Shown: positions 18,435 through 27,455, counted from the first letter of the stretch. The stretch is 64,000 nt of DNA from Hungatella sp. UBA3048 (GCA_002367105.1 DFCS01000039.1:75646-139645), one strand, 5' to 3'. Numbers and translations: made by a program. Notes: a model not told the origin generated them from the sequence alone.

Positions 18435-19076
18435 ATGGCAAATGTAAATGGAGTTGATCCGAATAAATATCTGGATGCTTTTAAGGAAAGGGCGAAAACC
18501 ACCAGTAACAGTGAATTGACAACAGAGGGGTTTTTCAAGCTTTTGGCAGCACAGCTTCAAAATCAGGATATGTCAAACCCAATGGATAACTCAGAGATGA
18601 TGACTCAGATGACCCAGATTGCCATGATGCAGGCTATGAACAACTTCTCCACTGCAATGGGGGATTTTGCCCAGGTCAATACAATTAATTATGGAACATC
18701 CATGATGGGAAAAGAAGTTATGGTTGGAGTCAAGGAGAAGGATGGGACAATTAAAAAAGTTACGGGAACTGTGACGAGAGTTGATATTTTTGGTGGTGTG
18801 CCGACTCTTTATATCAATGACGATAATAAGACAGGCTATCCGGTTTCCAGTATAATGTCTGTTTATGAAAAAGGGCATAAACCTCCGGAAGAAACAGATG
18901 AGACAAAAAAGGATGATGGAGTTAAGGATCCAGGTACAGCTAATAATACCGATGGAGCCAAGGAATCTGATGCAGGTAAAGATGTCGATGGAACCAAGGA
19001 ACCTGATGCAGGTAAAGATGTCGATGGAGCCGAAGATCCGGATAAAGATAATAAAACCGATGCCAGTACTGATTAG
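18435..19076 (+). CDS. flgD: flagellar hook cap/scaffold protein FlgD
   Basis: 213 aa. The conserved N-terminal part includes FFKLLAAQLQNQDMSNPMD and a helical MTQMTQIAMMQAM region. A core domain follows (MMGKEVMVGV, then VTRVDIFGG). The last ~65 residues form an acidic, repetitive, probably disordered tail that is not a family feature. FlgD caps the growing hook and is required for FlgE assembly. It lies between fliK and flgE as in Bacillus. Confidence 0.9.
   Translation: MANVNGVDPNKYLDAFKERAKTTSNSELTTEGFFKLLAAQLQNQDMSNPMDNSEMMTQMTQIAMMQAMNNFSTAMGDFAQVNTINYGTSMMGKEVMVGVKEKDGTIKKVTGTVTRVDIFGGVPTLYINDDNKTGYPVSSIMSVYEKGHKPPEETDETKKDDGVKDPGTANNTDGAKESDAGKDVDGTKEPDAGKDVDGAEDPDKDNKTDASTD
18951..19022 (+). 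repeat. 36-base tandem repeat in the flgD tail
   Basis: Two near-identical 36-base units (18951-18986 and 18987-19022) and a partial third encode a 12-residue acidic repeat, approximately DG(A/T)KE(S/P)DAGKDV. The unit is in frame, so copy-number change would lengthen or shorten the tail without a frameshift. Confidence 0.85.
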
Positions 19077-19096
19077 AATGCGGAAGGTGATGATTA

Positions 19097-19471
19097 ATGC
19101 TAGGCAAAATAAATCAGCATGAGGAATTAAGGCAGCTAAAGCTGCGGAATGCGGCCGCAATATCAAAACCGGCAGGCAGCTTTAATGAGATCCTTCAAAG
19201 CAGGATTGACAAAAAGGAGGAACTCCAGTTTTCCCGCCATGCTGCAGAGAGGGTTAATCAGCGCGGAATAGAAATGTCGGATTCCTTTTTACAGGATCTG
19301 CAGTCCGCAGTGGAAAAAGCCCGTTTAAAAGGTGCAAAAGATGTGGTGATTATCAGTGACAGGGGAGCATTTATTGTTAATGTGCCTAATAATACTGTGG
19401 TAACAACCATGTCAGGAAATGAAATGAAAGAAAATATTTTTACTAATATTGACAGCGCCGTCCTATTATAG
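19097..19471 (+). CDS. flagellar operon protein, TIGR02530 family
   Basis: 124 aa. The segment LQFSRHAAERVNQRGI followed by AKDVVIISDRGAFIVNV and VVTTMSG matches the small family placed between flgD and flgE in Firmicutes (TIGR02530). No biochemical role is established. Position suggests help in hook assembly, perhaps as a chaperone or regulator. GAAGGTGATG precedes the ATG. Confidence 0.8.
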   Translation: MLGKINQHEELRQLKLRNAAAISKPAGSFNEILQSRIDKKEELQFSRHAAERVNQRGIEMSDSFLQDLQSAVEKARLKGAKDVVIISDRGAFIVNVPNNTVVTTMSGNEMKENIFTNIDSAVLL

Positions 19472-19550
19472 CTGGACCATTTATGGAGGCTTTTCCTGTG
19501 TGTCCGATTGACAGCAGGAGGAAGGCGAAAAAACGAAGGAGAATAAAGCT

Positions 19551-21149
19551 ATGGTCAAATCAATGTTTGCCGGTGTGGCAGGTCTTAGAACCCACCAGGC
19601 CAAAATGGATGTTATCGGTAATAATATAGCTAACGTGAATACATGGGGATTTAAGGCGGGCACCATGTCCTTTAAAGACACCATGTACATGAACACTTCA
19701 TCTAGCTCAAAAGGCAGCACAGCTGCCGGCGGCTATGGAGGAACCAATGCCAATCAGGTAGGATATGGCGTAACGACCGGAAGCATTACCTATGACTTCT
19801 CAATGGGAAGCCCGTCACCTTCTTCCAGAGGGCTTGACTGCTATATTGACGGTACAGGATTTTATATTGTAGGTCCGATGGTTGGGGACGGAGAGGGTTT
19901 TTCCCTGGAGGATTCAGATGTTATTTCCTCCAAAGGTCTGTCACTTTCCAGAGTAGGGCAATTTACTGTGGATAATCAAGGTTATCTGGTTGATGACTCA
20001 GGAAATTATGTATATGGATTTTCAAATAGCAGCAGCGATTTATCCAGCGGGGATAGTTTTGATACCACAACATTAAAACCACTGAGGATTCCCATGGAAT
20101 CAGATATGGCAACGATAGGTAATAAGACTGCAGCAGAGAAGGTAAACGAAGCAAGAAAAGCTCTTGAGGAAGCAAGAGCAAACTTAAGCAAACTGAATTT
20201 GGATTTGGGAAAGGCAAGAGAAGAATATATTGCTGCAGATAAGGCGTATGGGGATAAGAGTACATCGCTGGATATTAAAACATTAACAACAAATCGTGAT
20301 GATGCTAAGACAGCCATGGAAAAGGCTTACGCGGAATGGCTTGATGGCAAAAATGATCCGGCACATGCTGATGATCTGAAGAATGCTTATGACACGGCGA
20401 GAACGGCTTATGAGAAAACAGTATATAAGCTGATTGAAGGCCAGGCGCAACTGCGCGCACCAAAGGCACTGGCTGATAATGCTTCAAAGATGCCTGGCGT
20501 CTGGGATGCCTATGAAGCAGCTCTTGCTACTTATAATGCCAGCGGTACAACAACAGATAAGGAAGCATTGGATGTGGCAAGAAAAGCGTTGGATGAACTT
20601 CAGGCGGCTTTAAGCAAAATTGAACCTGATTCTCTTGAGGGCAAACGGGACACCGCCAACCAGGCTGTAAAGAAGGCTGAAGCCCTGGTGAAAGCAGCCG
20701 AAAAGGGAGTAACTGATGCCGAAAATTCACTTGAAACAGCTCTGAAAGACTCTACTAGTACGGAGGTGGGCAATGCTGGTGCAGGCGAAGGGCTTGCCAA
20801 GCTGACCAACTATGCAGTCCAGCAGGACGGAACCTTAGTCGGTAGTTCCGAGAATGGCGCTACAGTTATCATCGGCAAGATTGCCTTAGCCGGTGTTCAG
20901 AACGTCAACGGTCTGGAAAAAACCTCAGGCTATTATTATACCCCAGGCAGTAATGCCGGCAACATAAGCATTTATGAAGCCGGCGGCGTCCAGGGCCGGA
21001 TCATGGGAAATTATCTGGAAATGGCAAAGGTGGACCTTGCGACTGAGATGACAGATATGATCACGACTCAGAGAGGATTCCAGGCCAACTCTAAAATCAT
21101 TACAGTTACAGATCAGATGCTTGAAGAACTGGTTAATATTAAGCGGTAA
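19551..21149 (+). CDS. flgE: flagellar hook protein FlgE with a large helical insertion
   Basis: 532 aa, twice the length of short hook proteins. The N-terminal rod/hook motif (GLRTHQAKMDVIGNNIANVN) and C-terminal helix (EMTDMITTQRGFQANSK, then VTDQMLEELVNI) are standard, as are the flanking hook-core strands TLKPLRIPM and IGKIALAGV. Between them, residues ~193-402 are a K/A/E-rich stretch predicted to be long helices or coiled coil (for example KALEEARANLSKLN and AVKKAEALVKAAEKG). This replaces the beta-rich outer domain expected there. The frame is unbroken and the ribosome site AAGGAG is strong, so it is not an assembly artefact. Confidence 0.93.
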   Translation: MVKSMFAGVAGLRTHQAKMDVIGNNIANVNTWGFKAGTMSFKDTMYMNTSSSSKGSTAAGGYGGTNANQVGYGVTTGSITYDFSMGSPSPSSRGLDCYIDGTGFYIVGPMVGDGEGFSLEDSDVISSKGLSLSRVGQFTVDNQGYLVDDSGNYVYGFSNSSSDLSSGDSFDTTTLKPLRIPMESDMATIGNKTAAEKVNEARKALEEARANLSKLNLDLGKAREEYIAADKAYGDKSTSLDIKTLTTNRDDAKTAMEKAYAEWLDGKNDPAHADDLKNAYDTARTAYEKTVYKLIEGQAQLRAPKALADNASKMPGVWDAYEAALATYNASGTTTDKEALDVARKALDELQAALSKIEPDSLEGKRDTANQAVKKAEALVKAAEKGVTDAENSLETALKDSTSTEVGNAGAGEGLAKLTNYAVQQDGTLVGSSENGATVIIGKIALAGVQNVNGLEKTSGYYYTPGSNAGNISIYEAGGVQGRIMGNYLEMAKVDLATEMTDMITTQRGFQANSKIITVTDQMLEELVNIKR

Positions 21150-21211
21150 TAATCTTATGTAGATTCAGGGAGGCGGTGAATGCCGCTTCCCTATATGAAA
21201 GGAGTTGAGCC

Positions 21212-21415
21212 ATGATTTGTCTTACAAGGCTGAATGATGAGGAATTTGTAATCAATTGCAATCAGATTGAGCGGATTGAAACCATACCGGAGTCCAATGT
21301 AATAATGGTTAATGGAAAACATTATGTGGTAAAAGAAAGTGTTGATGAGATCATTGATCGGGTGATTGATTTCCATGCTCAAATATATGCGCGAGCGCAG
21401 AAAAAGAACGTTTAA
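21212..21415 (+). CDS. flbD: FlbD/SwrD-family small flagellar protein
   Basis: 67 aa, starting MICLTRLNDEEFVINCNQIE, with GGKHY-like NGKHYVVKESVDEI. This is the FlbD family found between flgE and the motor genes. In Bacillus the homologue SwrD raises motor torque. Its location immediately before motA and motB fits that role. AAGGAG precedes the ATG. Confidence 0.88.
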   Translation: MICLTRLNDEEFVINCNQIERIETIPESNVIMVNGKHYVVKESVDEIIDRVIDFHAQIYARAQKKNV

Positions 21416-21448
21416 TCCAGGTACTGCCTGGAATATAGGAGGTTACTT

Positions 21449-22261
21449 ATGGATGTATCATTGATCATTGGCTGGGTGCTGGGAATCGTATTGATTATCT
21501 ACGGAATCGGCACAGATAAGCTGGTGAATTTCTTGGACATGCCCAGTGTTATCATTGTTGTGGGAGGTACAGTGGCAGCATTGATAGCCAGCTTTCCGTT
21601 TAAGACCCTGGCACAGATTCCAAAACACATCGGAATTATGATCAGCTCCAACCGGTATAATTCGGAAGCCGTTATTCATACCCTGGTGGATATGGCGAAA
21701 ACGGCTAGAAAAAAGGGGCTTTTGGTTCTGGAAGAGCAGGCTTCTACCATCAAGGATCCTTTTCTGAAACAAAGCGTGATGCTAATTGTAGATGCCATGG
21801 ATGCGGAAAAGATCAGGGAGATGCTGGAAAGTGAAGTAGCGGCTATGATAGACCGTCATGAGCAGGATGTCAGCATCTATGACAGGGGATCAGGAGTGGC
21901 TCCGGCCTTCGGAATGATTGGTACGCTGGTAGGATTGGTTAACATGTTAAAAAGTATGGATATGTCTGGAAACGGATCAAACAGCCTTGGGGCTGACATG
22001 TCTGTAGCTTTGATTACCACATTTTACGGCTGTGTTCTGGCTCATCTGCTGTTCAATCCTATGGGCAAGAAGCTCCGTATCCGGAATGAGGAAGAAGTCT
22101 TATATAAGCAGATTATTATTGAAGGTGTTTTGTCCATTCAGGCGGGAGATAATCCCAAGTACCTGGAGGAAAAACTGTTATCTTACCTGTCTCAGAAGCA
22201 GCAGGGAAAAATCACAATGAATAAGCCCGTTAGTGAAGGAAGCGTAAATACTGAGAATTAG
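21449..22261 (+). CDS. motA: flagellar stator protein MotA
   Basis: 270 aa with four membrane segments: two near the N-terminus (IIGWVLGIVLIIYGIG, then IIVVGGTVAALIASF) and two after the cytoplasmic loop (GMIGTLVGLVNML, then ALITTFYGCVLAHLLF). MotA forms the pentameric ring around MotB and conducts ions to drive rotation. Ion choice (proton or sodium) cannot be decided from sequence by eye. Confidence 0.93.
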   Translation: MDVSLIIGWVLGIVLIIYGIGTDKLVNFLDMPSVIIVVGGTVAALIASFPFKTLAQIPKHIGIMISSNRYNSEAVIHTLVDMAKTARKKGLLVLEEQASTIKDPFLKQSVMLIVDAMDAEKIREMLESEVAAMIDRHEQDVSIYDRGSGVAPAFGMIGTLVGLVNMLKSMDMSGNGSNSLGADMSVALITTFYGCVLAHLLFNPMGKKLRIRNEEEVLYKQIIIEGVLSIQAGDNPKYLEEKLLSYLSQKQQGKITMNKPVSEGSVNTEN

Positions 22262-22276
22262 ATTGTGAAAGAGGAA

Positions 22277-22313
22277 CGCCCGGGGGGCATGCCTTGATGT
22301 CAAAAGAACATGG
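22277..22313 (+). promoter_or_regulatory. two hairpins in the motA-motB gap
   Basis: GCCC pairs with GGGC (22278-22288), then ATGTCAAAAGAACATGG (22297-22313) can fold through ATGT/ACAT. Same arrangement as at 17093 and 27796. It precedes the motB ribosome site. Confidence 0.5.
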
Positions 22314-22340
22314 GTAGGAAAGTGAAAAACAGGTGGTTAT

Positions 22341-23108
22341 ATGATTAAGAGAAATAAGCAGCCGGAGGAATCTGGAAGCTGGATGGATACATATGGGGAC
22401 ATGGTTACTTTGCTGCTGTGTTTTTTCGTTCTTCTGTATTCCATGTCGTCCATGGATCAGAGCAAATGGAAGAAATTAGTACAGAGCTTTAATCCCAGTG
22501 CTTTGGAAAGCATAGAGTCCAATGTCAACGAAAGCGAGGGGCAATTCCGTGGAGACCCGGCAAAAGAAGAGGTCACGGATTTTGACGCATTGTATACGGC
22601 TCTGAAACATGTGGTTCAGGAGAGAGGAATGCAGGAATCCGTTGAAATTACCCGCGGAGACGGTTTTACGTTTATTTCATTCCGCGACAAAGTATTTTTT
22701 GATGGGGACAGCTCTGTACTTCGCCAGGAGGGAAAGGACGTTCTTGAGCAATTTGCCTCTGCTATGATGCAGGTAGACTCTTCCATAAAAGAAGTACAAG
22801 TATTGGGTCACACCTCCCAGGGAGATCCAGACAGGCCAAACAATATCCGCAATGACAGGATGCTTTCTGCACAGCGTTCTGCAGAAGTTGTTATTTTTCT
22901 CCAAAGCAGACATGCTGTTTCACCGGAAAAACTGGTGGGCGCCAGCTATGGTCAGTTCCGTCCCGTTGCGCCTTTTGATACGGAAGATGGGAGGGCGCAG
23001 AACCGCCGCGTGGAAATATTGATAACCAAGAATGATACGGTAGAAAAATCCCTGGAAGAGTATTACAACCAGATATATCAGGATTATCAGAACGTGCCGG
23101 GCAATTAA
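22341..23108 (+). CDS. motB: flagellar stator protein MotB
   Basis: 255 aa. A single membrane helix follows the ion-binding Asp20 (TYGDMVTLLLCFFVLLYSM). The C-terminal OmpA-like peptidoglycan-binding domain shows VLGHTSQGDPD and RAQNRRVEILI. MotB anchors the stator to the wall. AGGTGG is the ribosome site. Confidence 0.94.
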   Translation: MIKRNKQPEESGSWMDTYGDMVTLLLCFFVLLYSMSSMDQSKWKKLVQSFNPSALESIESNVNESEGQFRGDPAKEEVTDFDALYTALKHVVQERGMQESVEITRGDGFTFISFRDKVFFDGDSSVLRQEGKDVLEQFASAMMQVDSSIKEVQVLGHTSQGDPDRPNNIRNDRMLSAQRSAEVVIFLQSRHAVSPEKLVGASYGQFRPVAPFDTEDGRAQNRRVEILITKNDTVEKSLEEYYNQIYQDYQNVPGN

Positions 23109-23131
23109 AAAATGAAGCGGGAGTGAAACAA

Positions 23132-24151
23132 ATGGCTGAAGTATTATCCCAAAATCAAATTGATGCGCTGCTCAATTCCCTGCAGGGAACAAATGAGCTG
23201 GGCCAGGAGATTGAAAGAAAAGAAGATGAATTAAAATATAGGAAATATGATTTTTACAGTCCGAAAAAGTTTACAAAGGACAGGCTTAAAGTTTTAGGCA
23301 GTATATTCGACAATTATTCCAGGATCGCAGGTTCCCAGATAAATAGTCTGTTTCGGACTTCCAGCGAACTGTCAGTCGTTACGGTAGAGGAACAGCGGTA
23401 TTATGAATTCAGTAACGCCCTCAGTGATAATGATGTCCTTACCCTTGTCAATGTGACTTTACCGGATCATTCCAAGAATCCGCCTCTTTTAATCAATGCA
23501 AGCATGCCATTAATGCTTAGCTTAATCGACCGCATGCTGGGGGGGCTGGGAAAAGAAACTAGTGTTGGACTGTCTTATTCCTATACGGAAATAGAGATGG
23601 CTTTATACCGCAGAGTGATCCAATATGTGATAGCACCATTAAAGGATTCCTGGTCAAGTTACATTAATCTTAACTTTGAGCTGGAGAGGTTGGAAGAAAA
23701 CCCAAGCATGTTTCAGGAAATCGGTGTGGATGAAACCATAGTAATCATCGTCATTGATGTGGAAATGGATGGCTGTTCTGGGAGACTAAGTCTCTGTATT
23801 CCAGGAAACCTCCTGATAAACATATTCAGTATCATAGACAAGCGAAGAGCCAGCGCTATGGGAGATGAAGAAAACAGTCAGGATACAAAACTTGAAATCC
23901 TGAATAACATCAGGGCCACTGACTTATTGGTTCGTGCTAAAGTAGGAGAGTCTGTCATTACTCTGGATGATGTTTATAATCTTCATGTGGGAGACGTCAT
24001 CAACTTAGGAACGCCTAAGGAATCCGATATCAAGCTGTATGTGGAAGACCAGCCTTGGTTTAAGGGACAGCTGGGGGCTCACAAAAGGAATACTGCAGTT
24101 CGGATTGAAGGTCTTGTAGAAGAAGGAAATTACCAGGCTGGTGAAAACTGA
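23132..24151 (+). CDS. fliM: flagellar motor switch protein FliM
   Basis: 339 aa from the ATG at 23132. GGGAG lies 8 bases upstream; an in-frame GTG at 23123 overlaps that site. The N-terminal CheY-P-binding peptide LSQNQIDALLNSL is conserved. The CheC-like middle domain and the C-terminal SpoA domain (ATDLLVRAKVGESVITLDDV) follow. fliL, often just upstream of fliM, is absent here. Confidence 0.95.
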   Translation: MAEVLSQNQIDALLNSLQGTNELGQEIERKEDELKYRKYDFYSPKKFTKDRLKVLGSIFDNYSRIAGSQINSLFRTSSELSVVTVEEQRYYEFSNALSDNDVLTLVNVTLPDHSKNPPLLINASMPLMLSLIDRMLGGLGKETSVGLSYSYTEIEMALYRRVIQYVIAPLKDSWSSYINLNFELERLEENPSMFQEIGVDETIVIIVIDVEMDGCSGRLSLCIPGNLLINIFSIIDKRRASAMGDEENSQDTKLEILNNIRATDLLVRAKVGESVITLDDVYNLHVGDVINLGTPKESDIKLYVEDQPWFKGQLGAHKRNTAVRIEGLVEEGNYQAGEN

Positions 24152-24199
24152 GTCAGGGATTATATAAAGAATTAAGGATAATAAAGGAGATGCAAAAGA

Positions 24200-24559
24200 A
24201 TGGCGAAAATATTATTAGTAGATGATGCGGCATTTATGAGAATGATGATTAAGGATACGTTGTCTAAAAACGGATACACCGATTTATATGAGGCGTCTGA
24301 CGGAGCTCAGGCTGTGCAGATGTTTTCTGAAATCACCCCGGATCTTGTGATCATGGACATTACTATGCCTAACATGGATGGTCTGGAAGCATTAAAATTA
24401 ATAAGGGCAAAATCCCCGGATGCAGCGGTTGTTATGTGCTCTGCCATGGGACAGGAGAGCATGGTAATCGAAGCGATCAAATCAGGAGCCAAAGACTTTA
24501 TTGTAAAGCCCTTTAAACCGGACAGAATTCTTAAAACTGTCACAGGCATTATCGGTTAG
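24200..24559 (+). CDS. cheY: chemotaxis response regulator CheY
   Basis: 119 aa single receiver domain: acidic pair D8-D9, phosphorylation site D53 (IMDITMPNMDG), switch residue S81 and K103 (IVKPFKPDR). It lies between fliM and flgC inside the switch-gene group, so it is the likely motor-binding CheY acting on FliM and FliY. A second CheY-like protein is at 60992. Confidence 0.93.
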   Translation: MAKILLVDDAAFMRMMIKDTLSKNGYTDLYEASDGAQAVQMFSEITPDLVIMDITMPNMDGLEALKLIRAKSPDAAVVMCSAMGQESMVIEAIKSGAKDFIVKPFKPDRILKTVTGIIG

Positions 24560-24582
24560 TTTTACCGTAGAGGAGGGGTCAA

Positions 24583-25029
24583 ATGTCATTTTTAAGTTCC
24601 ATGAATATTAGTGCGTCGGCAATGACCGCCCAGCGGCTTCGACTGGATATTGCATCGGAAAACATTGCGAATATTGATACGACGAGGACGGAAGCAGGCG
24701 GGCCGTACCAAAGAAAAATGGTAGTACTTGAATCCAGGAATGAAAATAACTTCCGAAGAATTATGATGAATGCAGCCGGCATAAGCAGGCAGCAGAGCAC
24801 AGGCGGCGTCAGGGTTTCACAGATTGTGCAAGACACCAGCCCCTATAAGTCCGTTTACAATCCGGATCATCCGGATGCGGATGAAAATGGCTATGTGCAG
24901 ATGCCAAATGTGGATTTGCTAAAAGAAACAGTAGACAGTATGTCTGCATACCGGTCCTATGAGGCCAACATAACAGCATTTAATGCCATAAAGATGATGG
25001 CCTCCAAGGCATTGGAAATTGGAAAGTAA
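24583..25029 (+). CDS. flgC: flagellar basal-body rod protein FlgC, at an unusual place
   Basis: 148 aa. MSFLSSMNISASAMTAQRLR and ENIANIDTTRTEAGGPY are clear FlgC signatures, and the C-terminal rod helix (AYRSYEANITAFNAIK) is present. In most genomes flgC sits between flgB and fliE. Here it lies between cheY and fliY, 13 kb downstream. GAGGAGGGG precedes the ATG. It is still transcribed in the same direction within the operon. Confidence 0.93.
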   Translation: MSFLSSMNISASAMTAQRLRLDIASENIANIDTTRTEAGGPYQRKMVVLESRNENNFRRIMMNAAGISRQQSTGGVRVSQIVQDTSPYKSVYNPDHPDADENGYVQMPNVDLLKETVDSMSAYRSYEANITAFNAIKMMASKALEIGK

Positions 25030-25078
25030 AGCGTGACTTGGCATAGAGGGCTAATGAGTATAAAGGGAGAAAAGTTGT

Positions 25079-26374
25079 ATGGATTCAAAGAATTTTAGCG
25101 CATTTGAAATTGATGCCATAGGTGAAATACTGAATATAAGCCTTGGTGCCTCGGCCACTGCAGTATCTACCATGCTCAATGCCAGAGTTGACATTACCAC
25201 ACCGGTGGTAAAGGTTTTGTCAAAGGAAGAATTTGAAATTTCTAACCTGGAGCCGGCAGTAGGGGTGGAGATTACATATATTGCAGGACTTAGCGGAAGC
25301 AACATTATGCTTTTAAAAAGGCATGACGTAAAAGTGATTGTAGATATGCTCATGGGCATGGAAACGCCAGAGGAAGAGTTTGAATTAAATGAACTGAACA
25401 TCAGCGCCATCTGTGAAGTTATGAATCAGATGATGGGGGCTTCAGCAACGGCACTTTCCGAGTTTCTAGGCAAGGTAGTTAATATTTCGACACCCAGTTC
25501 TTTTGAGATCGGTGATGTGGATGATTTCAAGGAAAAGTATTATGACAACGACGAATACATGGTTGTTGTCGGATTTACTTTAAAAATTGCGGACCAGTTG
25601 GAAAGTGAATTTATTAACGTAATGTCTCCTGATCTTGCTAAAGAATTGGTTAGAGGATTTTTACCCCAGGAAATGCTGGAACCCATTCCGGAGCCTAAAC
25701 CAATTCCGGAACCAGTACAAATTCCGAAACCAGCGCAAATTCCGGAGCCAGTCATAGAGACGAAAACGGAATTAAGGGAACCGGCTTCAGGCGGAATCTT
25801 ATCTCAGGAAGAGATTGAAAAGTTATTGGCAGGCAGCTTTGGAGGCGAAGAGCCAATAAATGCTGAACAGCCTGCCGACAGAGAGATGGCTGGGGGAAGT
25901 CAGGAAATACCGCAGATGACAGGAGATAACCAGATGGCAGTACAGCAGATGATGGATCAAATACAGACGCAGCAGCAGATGATGAGTCAAATGCAGCAAA
26001 TGATATCACAACTGCAAAGCGAACAGCAAAATATGAGAAAAACAGGGTCCCCGGAACCTAAGACCATAAATGTGAAACCTATCCCTCAAAACAGCTTAAA
26101 AGACGGAGACCTACGGTTTGAGGAACAGGAGGAAAACCGGGAACTGATCATGGGAGTGCCCCTTGAGGTGTCTGTTGAAATAGGCAGAACCAGAAAGTTG
26201 GTAAAGGAGATTCTTGAATTTACCAAAGGGTCCCTTGTTATCCTTGACAAGCTGGCAGGAGAACAGGTTGATTTATATGTAAATGGCCGCTGCATTGCGA
26301 AAGGCGATGTTGTGGTTGTAGATGATAATTTTGGCATCCGTATTACAGAGATTACTAAAAAGAATGGAGATTAG
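25079..26374 (+). CDS. fliY: flagellar motor switch phosphatase FliY (CheC-like + FliN)
   Basis: 431 aa. Two CheC-type phosphatase motifs are visible (EILNISLGASATAVS, and EVMNQMMGASATALS), each with the catalytic Glu and Asn. The C-terminal ~75 residues are a FliN/SpoA domain (VPLEVSVEIGRTRKLVKEIL, then NGRCIAKGDVVVVDDNFG). Between them is a long linker with proline-rich repeats and a Q/M-rich stretch. FliY dephosphorylates CheY-P at the C-ring and serves as FliN. Confidence 0.93.
   Translation: MDSKNFSAFEIDAIGEILNISLGASATAVSTMLNARVDITTPVVKVLSKEEFEISNLEPAVGVEITYIAGLSGSNIMLLKRHDVKVIVDMLMGMETPEEEFELNELNISAICEVMNQMMGASATALSEFLGKVVNISTPSSFEIGDVDDFKEKYYDNDEYMVVVGFTLKIADQLESEFINVMSPDLAKELVRGFLPQEMLEPIPEPKPIPEPVQIPKPAQIPEPVIETKTELREPASGGILSQEEIEKLLAGSFGGEEPINAEQPADREMAGGSQEIPQMTGDNQMAVQQMMDQIQTQQQMMSQMQQMISQLQSEQQNMRKTGSPEPKTINVKPIPQNSLKDGDLRFEEQEENRELIMGVPLEVSVEIGRTRKLVKEILEFTKGSLVILDKLAGEQVDLYVNGRCIAKGDVVVVDDNFGIRITEITKKNGD
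25685..25753 (+). repeat. 18-base tandem repeat in the fliY linker
   Basis: Nearly four units starting ATTCCGGA (25685, 25703, 25721, 25739) encode I-P-(E/K)-P-x-x repeats. This is a proline-rich spacer between the phosphatase and FliN parts, and is in frame. Confidence 0.85.
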
Positions 26375-26391
26375 AGAGGAAGTGGCTGCAT

Positions 26392-26751
26392 TTGAATAGC
26401 GTGATTAGTCTGTTTTCAGCGCTGCTCCTTACCGTTGTAATTCTGTATTTGAGTTATGTATTTACCAAAAGCCTTGGAAAAGGAGTTGGGCTAAAGCGGG
26501 GAGGAACCTGTATGCAGATGTTGGACAGGCTTCCCCTGGGGCAGGATAAAGCAGTTGCGATCGTACGTGTAGGAAATCACTATTATCTTATCGGCATTGC
26601 TTCTTCTCAGATAACCCTTCTTTCTGAACTTTCGGAGGAAGACATTCCGGAGGGAGGGTCTTCCCAGACCCAATTTACAGGTGCAGAAGGGTATGAAAGC
26701 TTTAAAAAATTATTAAAAAAATATACAGACAGACACAGGGATGATGTGTAA
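26392..26751 (+). CDS. fliO: flagellar biosynthesis protein FliO
   Basis: 119 aa starting with TTG at 26392, preceded by GAGAGGA. One N-terminal membrane helix (VISLFSALLLTVVILYLSYV) is followed by a cytoplasmic domain with LPLGQDKAVAIVRVGNHYYLIG, split here as LPLGQDKAVAIV and GNHYYLIG. FliO assists assembly of the FliP ring. Its place directly before fliP confirms it. Confidence 0.87.
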   Translation: MNSVISLFSALLLTVVILYLSYVFTKSLGKGVGLKRGGTCMQMLDRLPLGQDKAVAIVRVGNHYYLIGIASSQITLLSELSEEDIPEGGSSQTQFTGAEGYESFKKLLKKYTDRHRDDV

Positions 26752-26760
26752 GGAGGAACC

Positions 26761-27423
26761 ATGAATACAGATGCCTTGATTAATATTAATGGCGGCCGGG
26801 TGCCGACTCTGGAGCTTTTCCTCATTTTGACCATCATTTCCCTGTTGCCATCGATTTTGGTGATGATGACTTCCTTTACAAGGATTATCATTGTCTTATC
26901 TTTTACCAGAAATGCCTTGGGAGTTCAGCAGAGTCCTCCCAACATGGTGCTGGTTGGAATTGCATTATTTCTAACACTGTTCATTATGGATCCGGTGTTA
27001 AAGGATGTGAACACCAATGCTTACCAACCTTACATCAGGGAGGAGATAAACCAGAAGGAGGCACTTAACCGGGCGACGGTTCCTATGAAACGGTTTATGC
27101 TTAAGCAGACGAAGACGGACACTTTGAATGTGTTTATGGATTTGTCCAAAACCGAAAAACCGGAGAACATTGAGGAACTTCCGATGACAGTAGTGATTCC
27201 ATCTTTTATGACTTCAGAGCTGGAGCGGGCCTTTACGGCGGGATTTATGATTTATCTGCCGTTTTTACTGGTCGATATCATTGTGTCCAGCACTTTGATG
27301 TCCATGGGTATGGTCATGCTGCCGCCGGCCATGATTTCCCTTCCATTTAAATTACTGTTGTTTGTAACGGTTAATGGCTGGGAGCTGCTGTTTTCTAATC
27401 TGGTTAACAGCTTCCATTACTGA
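26761..27423 (+). CDS. fliP: flagellar export gate protein FliP
   Basis: 220 aa. The membrane segment around LFLILTIISLLPSILVMM leads into TSFTRIIIVLSFTRNALG and QSPPNMVLVGIALFLTLF, strongly conserved FliP motifs. A C-terminal pair of helices (STLMSMGMVMLPPAMISLP) follows. Compared with enteric FliP it lacks a long cleaved signal. FliP forms the core pore of the export gate with FliQ and FliR. Confidence 0.95.
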   Translation: MNTDALININGGRVPTLELFLILTIISLLPSILVMMTSFTRIIIVLSFTRNALGVQQSPPNMVLVGIALFLTLFIMDPVLKDVNTNAYQPYIREEINQKEALNRATVPMKRFMLKQTKTDTLNVFMDLSKTEKPENIEELPMTVVIPSFMTSELERAFTAGFMIYLPFLLVDIIVSSTLMSMGMVMLPPAMISLPFKLLLFVTVNGWELLFSNLVNSFHY

Positions 27424-27455
27424 CAGGATTTTAAACCTGGAATTAGTAAACAGCG

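Noticed and set aside
18591..19166. 191-codon minus-strand frame opposite flgD
   Set aside because: Shadow of flgD; its repeats simply mirror the FlgD tail repeat, and it has no ribosome site.
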